Assembly: GCF_050587365.1 (NCBI RefSeq) | Contig: NZ_JBOBFV010000002.1 | Location: 620,001-684,000, forward strand | Direction of reading: 5' to 3' | From: Plantibacter auratus | GTDB lineage: Bacteria; Actinomycetota; Actinomycetes; Actinomycetales; Microbacteriaceae | Length of the DNA stretch: 64,000 bases | Shown: one piece after another, positions 17,111 through 25,094 of the stretch | Layout: every line of letters starts with the position of its first letter | How positions within the stretch are numbered: the first letter of the stretch is position 1 | Made by a program: the position numbers and the translations under genes | Notes under the pieces: generated by a model | Seen by the model: only the letters and a program-made list of their open reading frames with translations | What the model was told of the DNA's origin: nothing | The model's database searches: none

Positions 17111-18978
17111 GTCGCTACACTCGAGCGATGAACACCGCAGAACAGACTCGTCAGCGCATCCTCGACGCCGCGACCGAGGAGTTCGCCACCCACGGCATCG
17201 CCGGCGCACGGGTGGACAGGATCGCCCAGCGTTCGGGCATGAGCAAACCGATGATCTACGCCTACTACGGCGCGAAGGACCAGCTGTTCGACGCCGTCTT
17301 CCACGCCCACGTCATCGCGAACGGCGACCGCGTGCCGTTCACCGCCGCCGAGCTCCCCGAGTACGCGGCCCGGCTGTACGACGACTACCTCGCCGATCCG
17401 GCGCTCGCCCGCCTCGTCATGTGGAAACGGCTCGAGCGCGAGAGCACCGGCTACCTCTACAGCGGCCTCGAGGACCACGACCTCCGCCACCTCCAAGACA
17501 TCGAGGCCGAGCAACGAGCCGGGTCGATCCGCGCCGACCTCGACCCGACCGACGTGTGGGCACTGCTCATCTCGACCGCGGCGACCTGGGCCCAGGCGTC
17601 CATGACGGTCGTCGCCACGTCCGCCGACGCACCCGAGGTGCACCAGCGCCGGCGCGCGGCACTGGCTGCGATGATCCGCGACGGTCTCTGCGCTCAGGAG
17701 TAGCGCGGCGAGGATCAGTACGACGGCGAGCGCCGCGGTGAGCACCGTCGTACCGACCACGAGGAGGGCCACGATCGCGCTCAGCCCCAGCAGGACGGCG
17801 ATCGCGAGTCGCCGTCGTACACCGGTCGCGACCGGGCTCGGAACCTGCTCGACACGGGCGAACACCGTCGCGACCAGTGCGGTCAGCGTCAGTGCCACCA
17901 CCAGCCAGAGGGGCCGTCCGAGCCACCACCCGAGGCTGTCCGGCGCGGGGAGGACCATGCCGGTCGTCAGCGCGAACACGGCGGACGCGCCGGCCATGGC
18001 GAGGAGTACCGGCATGTGCCAGAGGTAGATCGTCATGGCGCGACGGGTGACGAAGTCGGTCACGAACGCGATCCGGCGACGCGCGCTCAGCCGAGTCAGT
18101 CGTTCGCGGACGAGCGACAGCAGTGCCGTGTGGGCGACCCCGACGAGGAGCAGCGCCGCGGTGGGCGGGTTGATGTTCGCGATGAGGTCACTGGAGTACA
18201 CGCCGGTCCACCACGTGAGCACGAGGACGACGACCGCCCCGACACCGGCGAGCGCCCGGACACGCCGGCTGAGCGCACCGATCGAGCCGTCCGCCAGGAA
18301 GAACCCGAGTTGCTGGAGCGCGGTCCAGACGAGGACGAGGTTGATGAATCCGAGGGCGTCGAGACCGGTGGTCGCACGCAGGACGTCGACCAGCACGGCC
18401 GTGGTGGCGAGCGACACGATCGACGGGAGCGGTGCGCGCTCGTGGGCGGCGGCGAGCGCAGGCAGCAGTGCCTGGCAGAGCAGGAAGACGCCGAGGAACC
18501 AGAGTGGCTGGCCGAACCGGAAGCCGGCCATGGCGACGAGGTCGGCGGGGACACCGGCCACGGTCAGCATCGTGAGGGCAGCTCCAACACAGCTGATGGT
18601 GACGACCGCGGGGAGCAACAGGCGATGGAGCCGCGCGGCGACGAACGCCGAGGCCGGCGCGCCGTGCGACCGGTGGCGTCGATACGCGAGCAGGCCGGCG
18701 AACCCGCCGATGACGAAGAAGAGCGGCATGACCTGGAGGATCCAGCTGAGCGGGGCGATCCAAGCGGTGCCGTCACTCGCGTTCTCGAACACGGGACCGG
18801 CGGAGGTCACCGTCACGCCGACCATCATCGCGTGCAGGACGACGACACCGACGATGCAGCAGGCACGCACGAGGTCGATGCCGCGGTCGCGTTCGCCCCT
18901 GGTTCGATCGGGCCCGGTGCGGACCGGTCTGGCGCGATCGGTTCTGGCGTTGATCGGTGCTGCGTGGGTGATGGCCAT
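17092..18978 (-). CDS. Membrane acyltransferase (acyltransferase 3 / OafA-like), frame runs antisense through tetR
   Basis: The recognisable protein is residues 1 to about 425. It has a basic N-terminus, then RGIDLVRACCIVGVVVLHAM (start of the acyltransferase_3 domain), PLFFVIGGFAG, LWFLGVFLLCQALLPAL, YLWHMPVLLAM and about ten membrane helices, ending in LVVGTTVLTAALAVVLILAALLL near 17710. It would transfer acyl groups to a surface sugar or lipid. No stop follows: the frame continues 203 codons antisense to the complete tetR gene and ends at 17092. That tail looks like shadow sequence. Either the original 3' end was lost when the tetR-ADH pair joined, or a long antisense tail is translated. 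Start: GGAGG 7 bases before the ATG. Confidence 0.75.
   Translation of the reverse strand: MAITHAAPINARTDRARPVRTGPDRTRGERDRGIDLVRACCIVGVVVLHAMMVGVTVTSAGPVFENASDGTAWIAPLSWILQVMPLFFVIGGFAGLLAYRRHRSHGAPASAFVAARLHRLLLPAVVTISCVGAALTMLTVAGVPADLVAMAGFRFGQPLWFLGVFLLCQALLPALAAAHERAPLPSIVSLATTAVLVDVLRATTGLDALGFINLVLVWTALQQLGFFLADGSIGALSRRVRALAGVGAVVVLVLTWWTGVYSSDLIANINPPTAALLLVGVAHTALLSLVRERLTRLSARRRIAFVTDFVTRRAMTIYLWHMPVLLAMAGASAVFALTTGMVLPAPDSLGWWLGRPLWLVVALTLTALVATVFARVEQVPSPVATGVRRRLAIAVLLGLSAIVALLVVGTTVLTAALAVVLILAALLLSAETVADHRSQCRAPALVHLGCVGGRGDDRHGRLGPGRRGRDEQCPHVGRVEVGADRPGSLLGLDVLEVAEVVVLEAAVEVAGALALEPFPHDEAGERRIGEVVVVQPGRVLGELGGGERHAVAVRDDVGVEDGVEQLVLRAVVGVDHRFAHARTLGDPVHPCAGDAVGGELLGRGVEDALTSLFCGVHRSSVATLPTSR
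17128..17703 (+). CDS. TetR/AcrR family repressor
   Basis: This 191-aa protein has a TetR N-terminal helix-turn-helix: RQRILDAATEEFATHGIAGA, then RVDRIAQRSGMSKPMIYAYYGAKDQLFDAVF (about 9-58). The C-terminal all-helical ligand domain is of the TetR_C_17-like type. It probably represses the divergent zinc alcohol dehydrogenase through 17091-17110, giving aldehyde or drug-responsive control (inference). The whole gene is also covered on the opposite strand by the open frame of the acyltransferase, which is unusual. Confidence 0.87.
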   Translation: MNTAEQTRQRILDAATEEFATHGIAGARVDRIAQRSGMSKPMIYAYYGAKDQLFDAVFHAHVIANGDRVPFTAAELPEYAARLYDDYLADPALARLVMWKRLERESTGYLYSGLEDHDLRHLQDIEAEQRAGSIRADLDPTDVWALLISTAATWAQASMTVVATSADAPEVHQRRRAALAAMIRDGLCAQE

Positions 18979-19060
18979 GACGGTCCTCCTCGGTGATGTC
19001 CGAGGAGGTTATGAACGCGGCACCCGAGGGCACATCACCCGGCGGTGTCGTCGCGCCCCG

Positions 19061-19074
19061 TACCCAGGGGTGAG
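19061..19074. promoter_or_regulatory. TACCC-AGGGGTGA box before acyltransferase
   Basis: TACCCAGGGGTGAG lies 83 bp before the acyltransferase start. Its complement CTCACCCCTGGGTA closely matches ATCACCCTGGGGTA at 21729-21742 before dedA. It is an interrupted inverted repeat, a candidate response-regulator site. Confidence 0.5.
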
Positions 19075-19096
19075 GCGCCGACGCGCGGGGTCCGGG

Positions 19097-19765
19097 TCAG
19101 GACGGGGCGACGAGTCCGGTGTCGTAGGCGAAGATCACGGCCTGCACGCGGTCGCGCGCGCCGACCTTCGCGAGGACCTTGCCGACATGGGTCTTCACGG
19201 TCTGTTCCGCGATGAACAGGGTCGCGGCGATCTCGCTGTTCGACCGCCCATGGCCGATGAGGACGAGCACCTCGCGCTCGCGCTCGGTGAGCTCCGCCAG
19301 CCGCGCGGCGCCATGCGAGGCTCGAGGCTTCTGCGCGGCGAACTGCGCGATCATCCGCCGGGTGACGCTGGGGGCCAGCAGTGCGTCACCGGCCGCGACC
19401 ACCCGCACGGCGTGCACGAGGTCCTCGGGCAGCGCGTCCTTGAGGAGGAAGCCGCTCGCCCCGGCCTGCAGGGCGTCGTAGACGTAGTCGTCGATGTCGA
19501 AGGTGGTGAGCATGATGATGCGAGGGACCTTCGCCGCCGGGTAGCCCGGGCCGAGGATGCGCTTCGCCGCCTCGATGCCGTCGAGCTCGGGCATGCGGAC
19601 GTCCATGAGGATCACGTCGGGGTCGAGGCGTGCGGACAGTTTCACGGCTTCCGCGCCGTTCGCCGCCTGACCGGTCACCCGGATGCCCTCGTGGGCGTCG
19701 AGGAGGGCACCGAACCCGGCGCGGACCATGGCCTGGTCGTCGGCGATGAGGACGTCGATGGTCAC
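19097..19765 (-). CDS. NarL/LuxR-type response regulator
   Basis: This 222-aa protein has a receiver domain (1-120) with acidic pocket Asp9-Asp10 and phospho-acceptor Asp55 (VILMDVRMPE), Thr in MLTTFD and Lys in LLKDA. A LuxR helix-turn-helix follows (about 155-215; LTEREREVLVLIGHGRSNSE). The start is GTG at 19765, overlapping the kinase stop by 4 bp (GTGA), so the two are translationally coupled. It probably acts on the dedA operon and the acyltransferase through the shared TCACCC..GGGTA boxes (inference). Confidence 0.9.
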   Translation of the reverse strand: MTIDVLIADDQAMVRAGFGALLDAHEGIRVTGQAANGAEAVKLSARLDPDVILMDVRMPELDGIEAAKRILGPGYPAAKVPRIIMLTTFDIDDYVYDALQAGASGFLLKDALPEDLVHAVRVVAAGDALLAPSVTRRMIAQFAAQKPRASHGAARLAELTEREREVLVLIGHGRSNSEIAATLFIAEQTVKTHVGKVLAKVGARDRVQAVIFAYDTGLVAPS

Positions 19766-21018
19766 GGGCGATCCTTCGTGGAGACGGGTCGAGAGGGGGA
19801 CGAGGGTGTCGAGGTCCGTGGCTCGGACGACACGGCGACCGGCAACGTGGCGACGACGCGCCAGCCACCCTCGCCGTCCGGCCCGGCGCTCAGGCTACCG
19901 CCGAGGAGTTCCGCACGCTCCAGCATGCCGCGCAGGCCGTGTCCGGCCCCGTGTTCACCAGCCGACCGGGACGCTCCGTTGTGGATGCGCAGGTGCACCG
20001 CGGCGTCGTCGACCCGGACGTCCACGGCGACCGGTGCGCCGGGCGCGTGCCGTACCGCGTTGCTCATGCCCTCCTGGACGATGCGGAAGGCGGCGATCTG
20101 CACAGACGGCGGGACCTCGGCGCCGTCGGTGTCGGTCACCTGGAGGGTGATGTCGGCGCCCACCCGGCGCAGGCTCTCCGCGAGCGCCGGGAGATCGGCG
20201 ATGCCCTGCTGCGGCGTCAACTCGGCCACCTGATCCTCGGTCCGCAGGACGCCGAGCAGGCGACGCATCTCCACGAGCGACGCCCGGGCGGTCGCTGCGA
20301 TGTCGTCGAACTCCGCCGTGGCTTCGTCCGCGAGGCCGGGCACCCGGTACTTGGCGGTCGAGGCCTGCACCTGGATCACGGACATGCTGTGTGCGACGAC
20401 GTCGTGCAGCTCGCGGGCGATCCGCGTGCGCTCCTCGACGAGCAGCCGCCGCGACTGCTCGGTGGCCGAGACCTGGCGCTCCCGGTTGAGCTCCTCGCCG
20501 ATGCGCACGCGCCCGGAGACGAGGAGCGCGACGAGGAACGCCACGGCAGCGATGGAGGACGCGACGATGAGGTCGGCGGCCATGGCGGTCGGGTCGGCGG
20601 CGGACGGCACGAGCAGCGCTGCGACGAGTGAGCCGGCGATGTTCACGAGCAGGGTGATGAGCCCCGGCAACCAGCCGTGCAGGAAGGTGACGGCCCCGAC
20701 GAGGACGGCGAACGCGATGAGCGCGGGTACGGACCACGGCCACGGCCAGACCGGGTCGTGATCGGCCGAGGCGATGAGCGGGAGCACGAACGCGGCGGCG
20801 GCGAACAGCGCGATCGCGACGCGCGGAAGGACCACGGAGAGGACAGGTGCCCCGCAGATCGCGGCTCCGAGGAGGAACGACGCCGGGAGCACGGTGCCGT
20901 AGAGGAGGCTCTGGATCGGCACGAGGACACTGAGCAGGACAACTCCGACGCCCGCGAGGACGATGAGGATGACGGTCCGACGAGTGATGCCGGGCGACGT
21001 GCGATCCATGGTCGTCAT
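19762..21018 (-). CDS. Sensor histidine kinase (HisKA_3 / DesK-NarX type)
   Basis: This 418-aa protein has about five or six membrane helices in residues 15-170 with almost no outside loops, typical of intramembrane-sensing kinases. A short coiled coil (175-195) follows, then the HisKA_3 dimerisation domain with His205 in ARELHDVVAHSMSVI, and a GHKL ATPase domain (IVQEGMSNAVRHA, GHGLRGMLERAELLGG). The start at 21018 overlaps the dedA stop (ATGA). Phosphoryl transfer should go to the coupled NarL-type regulator. Its partner genes are membrane proteins, so an envelope or lipid signal is likely (inference). Confidence 0.9.
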   Translation of the reverse strand: MTTMDRTSPGITRRTVILIVLAGVGVVLLSVLVPIQSLLYGTVLPASFLLGAAICGAPVLSVVLPRVAIALFAAAAFVLPLIASADHDPVWPWPWSVPALIAFAVLVGAVTFLHGWLPGLITLLVNIAGSLVAALLVPSAADPTAMAADLIVASSIAAVAFLVALLVSGRVRIGEELNRERQVSATEQSRRLLVEERTRIARELHDVVAHSMSVIQVQASTAKYRVPGLADEATAEFDDIAATARASLVEMRRLLGVLRTEDQVAELTPQQGIADLPALAESLRRVGADITLQVTDTDGAEVPPSVQIAAFRIVQEGMSNAVRHAPGAPVAVDVRVDDAAVHLRIHNGASRSAGEHGAGHGLRGMLERAELLGGSLSAGPDGEGGWRVVATLPVAVSSEPRTSTPSSPSRPVSTKDRP

Positions 21019-21695
21019 TCTCCCACCAGCACCAGGACGGGGTGGTCGTCCGCCTCCGCCTCCTCGGTCCCACTCGCCCCGGCAGCGGCCTCCGAGCGCT
21101 CGCGACGACGACGACGCGCCGCTGCGACCCGGTCGACGACGAGACCGAGGACGAGCGCCACGGCGACCCCGATGACGGAGCTGAGGAACGGCTGGTCCTC
21201 GAAGAGCTTCCCGGCCACGACGCCGATGAGCGCGCTGTAGGCGGCCCAGGTCACGCCACCGATGACGCTCAGGGGCAGGAAACGACGCCACGGGTACCGG
21301 AGGGCACCCGCCGACATGTTGACGGCGACCCGTCCGACGGGGATGTAGCGCGCACCCAGGATGAGCGGCGCGCCCCGCCGGCCGAGGGTCCGCCCGGCCC
21401 GGTCGAAGGCCGCGGCGATGCGCGGACGCCGCATCCAGGCGAAGCGGGTCGTGCCGACGCCACGGCCGATGAGGTAGGCGAGGTTGTCGCCGATCGCCGC
21501 CCCCACCGCCGCGACGGCGCAGAGCAGCAGGAGGTTCGACCCACCGGTCGAGACGGCGACCGCCGCGGCGGCGACGAGCACCGTCTCGCTGGGGATCGGC
21601 GGGAAGAAGCCGTCGATCACGGCCGCTGCGAACATCACCAGGTAGAGCCATGGTGAGGTCACGGCGCCGAGGATGAGTTCGTTGATGACGTCCAT
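21015..21695 (-). CDS. DedA family membrane protein
   Basis: This 226-aa member of the DedA/VTT family, which are polyprenyl- or phospholipid-flipping membrane proteins, has the family marks F-PPIPSETVLVAA, then GDNLAYLIGRG-G and G-RYIPVGRVAVNMSAG with re-entrant-loop residues, between about five hydrophobic segments. The C-terminal 35 residues are charged and probably cytoplasmic. It is first gene of a three-gene operon with the histidine kinase and response regulator (4-bp overlaps), so it is likely both target and partner of that system. Confidence 0.9.
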   Translation of the reverse strand: MDVINELILGAVTSPWLYLVMFAAAVIDGFFPPIPSETVLVAAAAVAVSTGGSNLLLLCAVAAVGAAIGDNLAYLIGRGVGTTRFAWMRRPRIAAAFDRAGRTLGRRGAPLILGARYIPVGRVAVNMSAGALRYPWRRFLPLSVIGGVTWAAYSALIGVVAGKLFEDQPFLSSVIGVAVALVLGLVVDRVAAARRRRRERSEAAAGASGTEEAEADDHPVLVLVGE

Positions 21696-21728
21696 GCTCC
21701 GACGCTACGAAGCGGACGGACGCCGGGC

Positions 21729-21742
21729 ATCACCCTGGGGTA
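21729..21742. promoter_or_regulatory. TCACCC-GGGGTA box before dedA operon
   Basis: ATCACCCTGGGGTA lies 34 bp before the dedA start. It is matched in inverse orientation before the acyltransferase gene (19061-19074). A candidate autoregulatory site of the NarL-type regulator. A second inverted repeat, ACCACC..GGTGGT, follows at about 21747-21766. Confidence 0.5.
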
Positions 21743-21807
21743 TCGACCACCCCCTACCGCGGTGGTGTCCTCGGCAGGGGACGGTCGACCGCGGGGGCCG
21801 TCCGGGA

Positions 21808-23127
21808 CTACTCGACGACGGCCGGGACCTTCGGCTCGGCGTGCCCGCGCGGGGCGAGCGCCTCGTGCGTGCTGATCTCGTACGCGTTCTCCGCGTGGAG
21901 GGCGACGTCGAGCCCCTGCGCCTCGGTCTCGGCCGACACCCGGATGCCCATCGTCTTGTCGAGGACCTTGGCGAGCACCCAGGTGATGGTGAAGGTGTAG
22001 GCGAAGACGGCCACGATCGCGAGCGCCTGCTTGCCGAGGAGGAGGAAGCCGCCGCCCGCGAGGAGTCCCTCGCCGCCGCTGGGCGCGAGCGGCACCGCGA
22101 GGACACCGATGAGGAGACCCCCGACGACGCCGCCGACGAAGTGGAGGGCGGTGACGTCGAGGGCGTCGTCGAAGCCGAAGCGGACCTTGAGGCTGACGGC
22201 GAAGTAGCAGACGACCGCGGCGGCGGCGCCGATCGCGAGCGAGCCGAGCGGGGTGACCGCGCCGCAGGAGGGCGTGATGGCGACGAGTGCGGCGATCGCA
22301 CCCGAGCAGGCGCCCAGCGTGGTCGGGTGACCGTCGCGCAGCTTCTCGACGACGAGCCAGACGATGACGCCGGCGCAGGTGGCGGCGACGGTGTTGAAGA
22401 CCGCGACGGCGGCGTTGTTGTCGGCCGCACCGAGGGCGCTGCCGTCGAAGCCGATCCAACCGACGAAGAGGAGTCCGGCGCCGAGCAGGGTGAGCGGGAG
22501 GCTGTGCGCCTTGGGCTGCGAGGGGAAGCCGTTGCGCTTGCCGAGGACGATGGCGAGTGCGAGGGCGGCGACCCCGGAGTTGACGTGGATCGCGGTGCTG
22601 CCCGCGTAGTCGATCGAGCCGATCGTGTTGGCGAGCCACCCGCCCTGCACGCTGCCGTCGGCCGAGTCGAAGGCGAAGACCCAGTGCGCGACCGGGAAGT
22701 AGACGAGCGTCGACCACACACCGGCGAAGACCATCCACGCGCCGAACTTCATCCGACCGGCGGCCGCTCCCGCGACGATCCCGATCGTGAGACCGGCGAA
22801 CATCAGGTGGAGTGCGGCGAGCGCCAGCGGCGGCAGCGTGCTCCCCTCCGGCGCGACGAGTAGTTGGCCGAGGCCCGGGTACTCGGTCGGGTCGCCGACG
22901 AGTCCGAGGCCGCCGATGCTGTCACCGAACACCATCGAGTAGCCGAAGGCCACCCAGAGGATCCCGACGAGACAGAACGACGCGAAGATCATCATCATCG
23001 TGTTCATGGTGACGCGACGGCTGACCATCCCGCCGTAGAACATGGCCAGGCCGGGCAGCATGAGCGCCACGGCCACCACCGCCGTCAGGAGCCATGCCGT
23101 GTTGCCCGCGATTGCAGCCGTGTCCAT
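21808..23127 (-). CDS. amtB: Ammonium transporter
   Basis: This 439-aa Amt/MEP/Rh channel has eleven or so membrane helices. The protein starts MDTAAIAGNTAWLLTAVVAV, then GLAMFYGGMVSRR. The first pore histidine is in TAIHVNSGVAALAL and the second in ALDVTALHFVGGVVGG; the family AAAVVCYFAV segment and an acidic C-terminal tail are present. I chose ATG 23127 because GGAGG lies 5 bases upstream. No glnK/PII gene follows. A TTTCAAT-type box upstream matches boxes before the glutamine synthetase, so control by the neighbouring AmtR-like protein is likely. Confidence 0.93.
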   Translation of the reverse strand: MDTAAIAGNTAWLLTAVVAVALMLPGLAMFYGGMVSRRVTMNTMMMIFASFCLVGILWVAFGYSMVFGDSIGGLGLVGDPTEYPGLGQLLVAPEGSTLPPLALAALHLMFAGLTIGIVAGAAAGRMKFGAWMVFAGVWSTLVYFPVAHWVFAFDSADGSVQGGWLANTIGSIDYAGSTAIHVNSGVAALALAIVLGKRNGFPSQPKAHSLPLTLLGAGLLFVGWIGFDGSALGAADNNAAVAVFNTVAATCAGVIVWLVVEKLRDGHPTTLGACSGAIAALVAITPSCGAVTPLGSLAIGAAAAVVCYFAVSLKVRFGFDDALDVTALHFVGGVVGGLLIGVLAVPLAPSGGEGLLAGGGFLLLGKQALAIVAVFAYTFTITWVLAKVLDKTMGIRVSAETEAQGLDVALHAENAYEISTHEALAPRGHAEPKVPAVVE

Positions 23128-23206
23128 CCGGACCTCCAGGGTTCGCGCGGGATCCGAAACGGACGACCGCATTTTCAATAGGTCATCCAATTGTCACGAT
23201 GACCGG

Positions 23207-23225
23207 TTTCAATGCAGTATCGAAT
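23207..23225. promoter_or_regulatory. AmtR-like operator before amtB
   Basis: TTTCAATGCAGTATCGAAT is 16/19 identical to the site at 26533-26551. It resembles the TTTCTAT..ATAGAAA pattern of corynebacterial AmtR sites. It is centred about 90 bp before the amtB start. A further half-site TTTTCAAT is at 23172-23179. Confidence 0.65.
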
Positions 23226-23294
23226 TCGTTTCGTGTTCGTTACGGGATCAGCGGAGCGGGCACCCTCTAGCGGTCACGACGCGCCATCGGCAGA

Positions 23295-24032
23295 TCAGCT
23301 GGCCGCGAGGTCAAGTTGGAGCGCAGCCCGCTCGACGTCGGTGAGTGCAGCGCGGTCGACCAACAGGCTGTGGAGGGTGGCGGAGGCGGTGCGCCGCGCG
23401 AAGGCCCTGATGCGGTCCGTCTCGCTCGCACCCTCGGCGGCCTCGACCGGCGGGTACTGCGCGGCGATGTCGCCGGAGCCATAGCGGTAGGCCTTCTGCA
23501 TGCCCTCGTTGGCGTGGAGTGCCGCCGCTGCCGCCCACTCCGGCGTCTCGCTGCCGCCGAGGACGAGGGTCCCCTGCTCGACCCCGTCGCGGATGAGTCC
23601 GGCGATGAACGTGAACAACGTGCGGTAGTCGTCCCAGAACGACGCGAGGTCGTCGGGATGCTCCGCTGCGAGCCGCTCGATCTCGTTGTAGTCGAAGGGC
23701 GCCTCGCAGATCGCGACGCCATCCTCGTAGAGGACGCGGTAGAGCTTCGCGGGAACCTCAGCCTCGATCGGACCGAGGGCTTCCGCGGCGCCGACCGACT
23801 GGCGGTTCGAGGCGGCGGTCGCCCGCAGCACCTCGCGCTTGTTTGCGAACCAGTAGTAGAGCGAGGACTGCTTCATCCCGCACGCCTCGGCCAGCATCGT
23901 CATGCTCGTGCGCTCGTACCCGCGCTCCGCGAACAACCTGGTCGCGACCTGGATGATCTCCTCACGAGGATCCTCAGCGGCGATGCCGCTCGCGCGAGGA
24001 CGACCGGGCGATGCTCCTGTGCGGCCGGCCAT
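23295..24032 (-). CDS. TetR family regulator, AmtR-like
   Basis: This 245-aa protein has a TetR helix-turn-helix within about 25-70 (PREEIIQVATRLFAERGYER, then CGMKQSSLYYWFANKREVL). Its beginning (MAGRTG-GRPR-PREEI) and its place beside amtB and a glutamine synthetase recall AmtR, the nitrogen repressor of corynebacteria. The C-terminal domain is not obviously the same, so AmtR-like is inference. It follows the alpha/beta hydrolase by 58 bp in the same direction and probably belongs to the glnT transcript. Its likely operators are the TTTCRAT palindromes at 23207, 26498 and 26533. Confidence 0.82.
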   Translation of the reverse strand: MAGRTGASPGRPRASGIAAEDPREEIIQVATRLFAERGYERTSMTMLAEACGMKQSSLYYWFANKREVLRATAASNRQSVGAAEALGPIEAEVPAKLYRVLYEDGVAICEAPFDYNEIERLAAEHPDDLASFWDDYRTLFTFIAGLIRDGVEQGTLVLGGSETPEWAAAAALHANEGMQKAYRYGSGDIAAQYPPVEAAEGASETDRIRAFARRTASATLHSLLVDRAALTDVERAALQLDLAAS

Positions 24033-24090
24033 CGATCACCACTCCCTGCTCGCGGACACCTCCACCAATCCTACGGGCGGGCAGGACGGC

Positions 24091-25089
24091 TCACCTCTCG
24101 GCCAGCAGCTCCCGCATGGCCGCCCCGATCACGGCCGTCTCGGCCGCACGCACGCCAGGCCGCCCCGCGACATGGCCGAGGTCGGACTCGATCACCCGCA
24201 CCTCGCTCCGACGCATCATCGCCGACTCCAGGACGTTGTCCTCGACGGTGAAGTAGAGGTCGGTCGACGACGGCATGACGATGCTCCGCGCGCGCACACC
24301 CCCGAGGGCCGCGGCGAAACCGCCCTCGACCCCTCGCCCGGGATCCGCCCGCTGCCAGGTGCACAGCATCGCGAGCAGGTCGTTCGCGTCCCACCGCTCG
24401 TGGTCGGCCGCCCAGTCCTCGAGGAGGTCTGCGACGTCGGCGTACCCGAGCTCACGGTAGGTGCCGTCGCGGAAGAACGCCTGCGAGTAGGCCCACCCCG
24501 CATACACCGTCCCGAATGCGCGGAGTCCGGCCAGCGGCGGTGTCGTGTAGCGGCCGCCATCGAAGGCCGGATCTGCCCGGAGCGCCGCCTCGACACCCGC
24601 CAGGAAGACGGCGTTGTGGGGGGAACACCGCGCGGCACCGGCGACGGGGAGGAACGCGTCGACGAACTCCGGGTACCGCACCGCCCACTCGTACGCCTGC
24701 AGCGCGCCCATCGACCAGCCGGCGATCAGCCGCCAGCGACGAACACCGAGGTGCTCGGCGAGCTGCCGTTGCGCACGGACGTCGTCGCCGATCGAGACCT
24801 CGGGGAACGCGGCACCGCGCACCTCCTCAGCCGCGTTCGACGGCGACGTCGAGACGCCGTTGCCGAACAGGTTCACCGAGACGATGAACCAGCGGGCCGG
24901 GTCGAGCGCCCGGCCCGACCCGATCCACGGCTCGTAGCTCGCGTGTGTCCCGGTGTAGTAGCTCGGGAGCAGGACGGCGTTGTCGCCGTCGGCGTTCAGC
25001 GCGCCCTGCGTCGTGTACGCGAGCCGCGCCTCCGGGAGGTCCGCGCCGGACTCCAGCGCGAACCTCCCGAGGTCGAGAACCTGGTGCAT
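24091..25089 (-). CDS. Alpha/beta hydrolase, homoserine-acetyltransferase-like
   Basis: This 332-aa protein has the MetX/HAT-type alpha/beta fold: LAYTTQGALNADGDNAVLLP, VSVNLFGNGVSTSPSN, and the nucleophile elbow GWSMGALQAYEWAVRYP with Ser near residue 134. The acid Asp is near SSTDLYFTVEDN and His in SDLGHVAGRPG. Many such proteins are hydrolases, not acetyltransferases, and the nitrogen context suggests an amide or ester source of ammonium (inference). I start it at ATG 25089, 5 bp after the glutamine synthetase stop; no strong ribosome site is visible, so coupling is likely. An in-frame ATG at 25158 would overlap the upstream gene. Confidence 0.8.
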   Translation of the reverse strand: MHQVLDLGRFALESGADLPEARLAYTTQGALNADGDNAVLLPSYYTGTHASYEPWIGSGRALDPARWFIVSVNLFGNGVSTSPSNAAEEVRGAAFPEVSIGDDVRAQRQLAEHLGVRRWRLIAGWSMGALQAYEWAVRYPEFVDAFLPVAGAARCSPHNAVFLAGVEAALRADPAFDGGRYTTPPLAGLRAFGTVYAGWAYSQAFFRDGTYRELGYADVADLLEDWAADHERWDANDLLAMLCTWQRADPGRGVEGGFAAALGGVRARSIVMPSSTDLYFTVEDNVLESAMMRRSEVRVIESDLGHVAGRPGVRAAETAVIGAAMRELLAER

Positions 25090-25094
25090 CGGGA

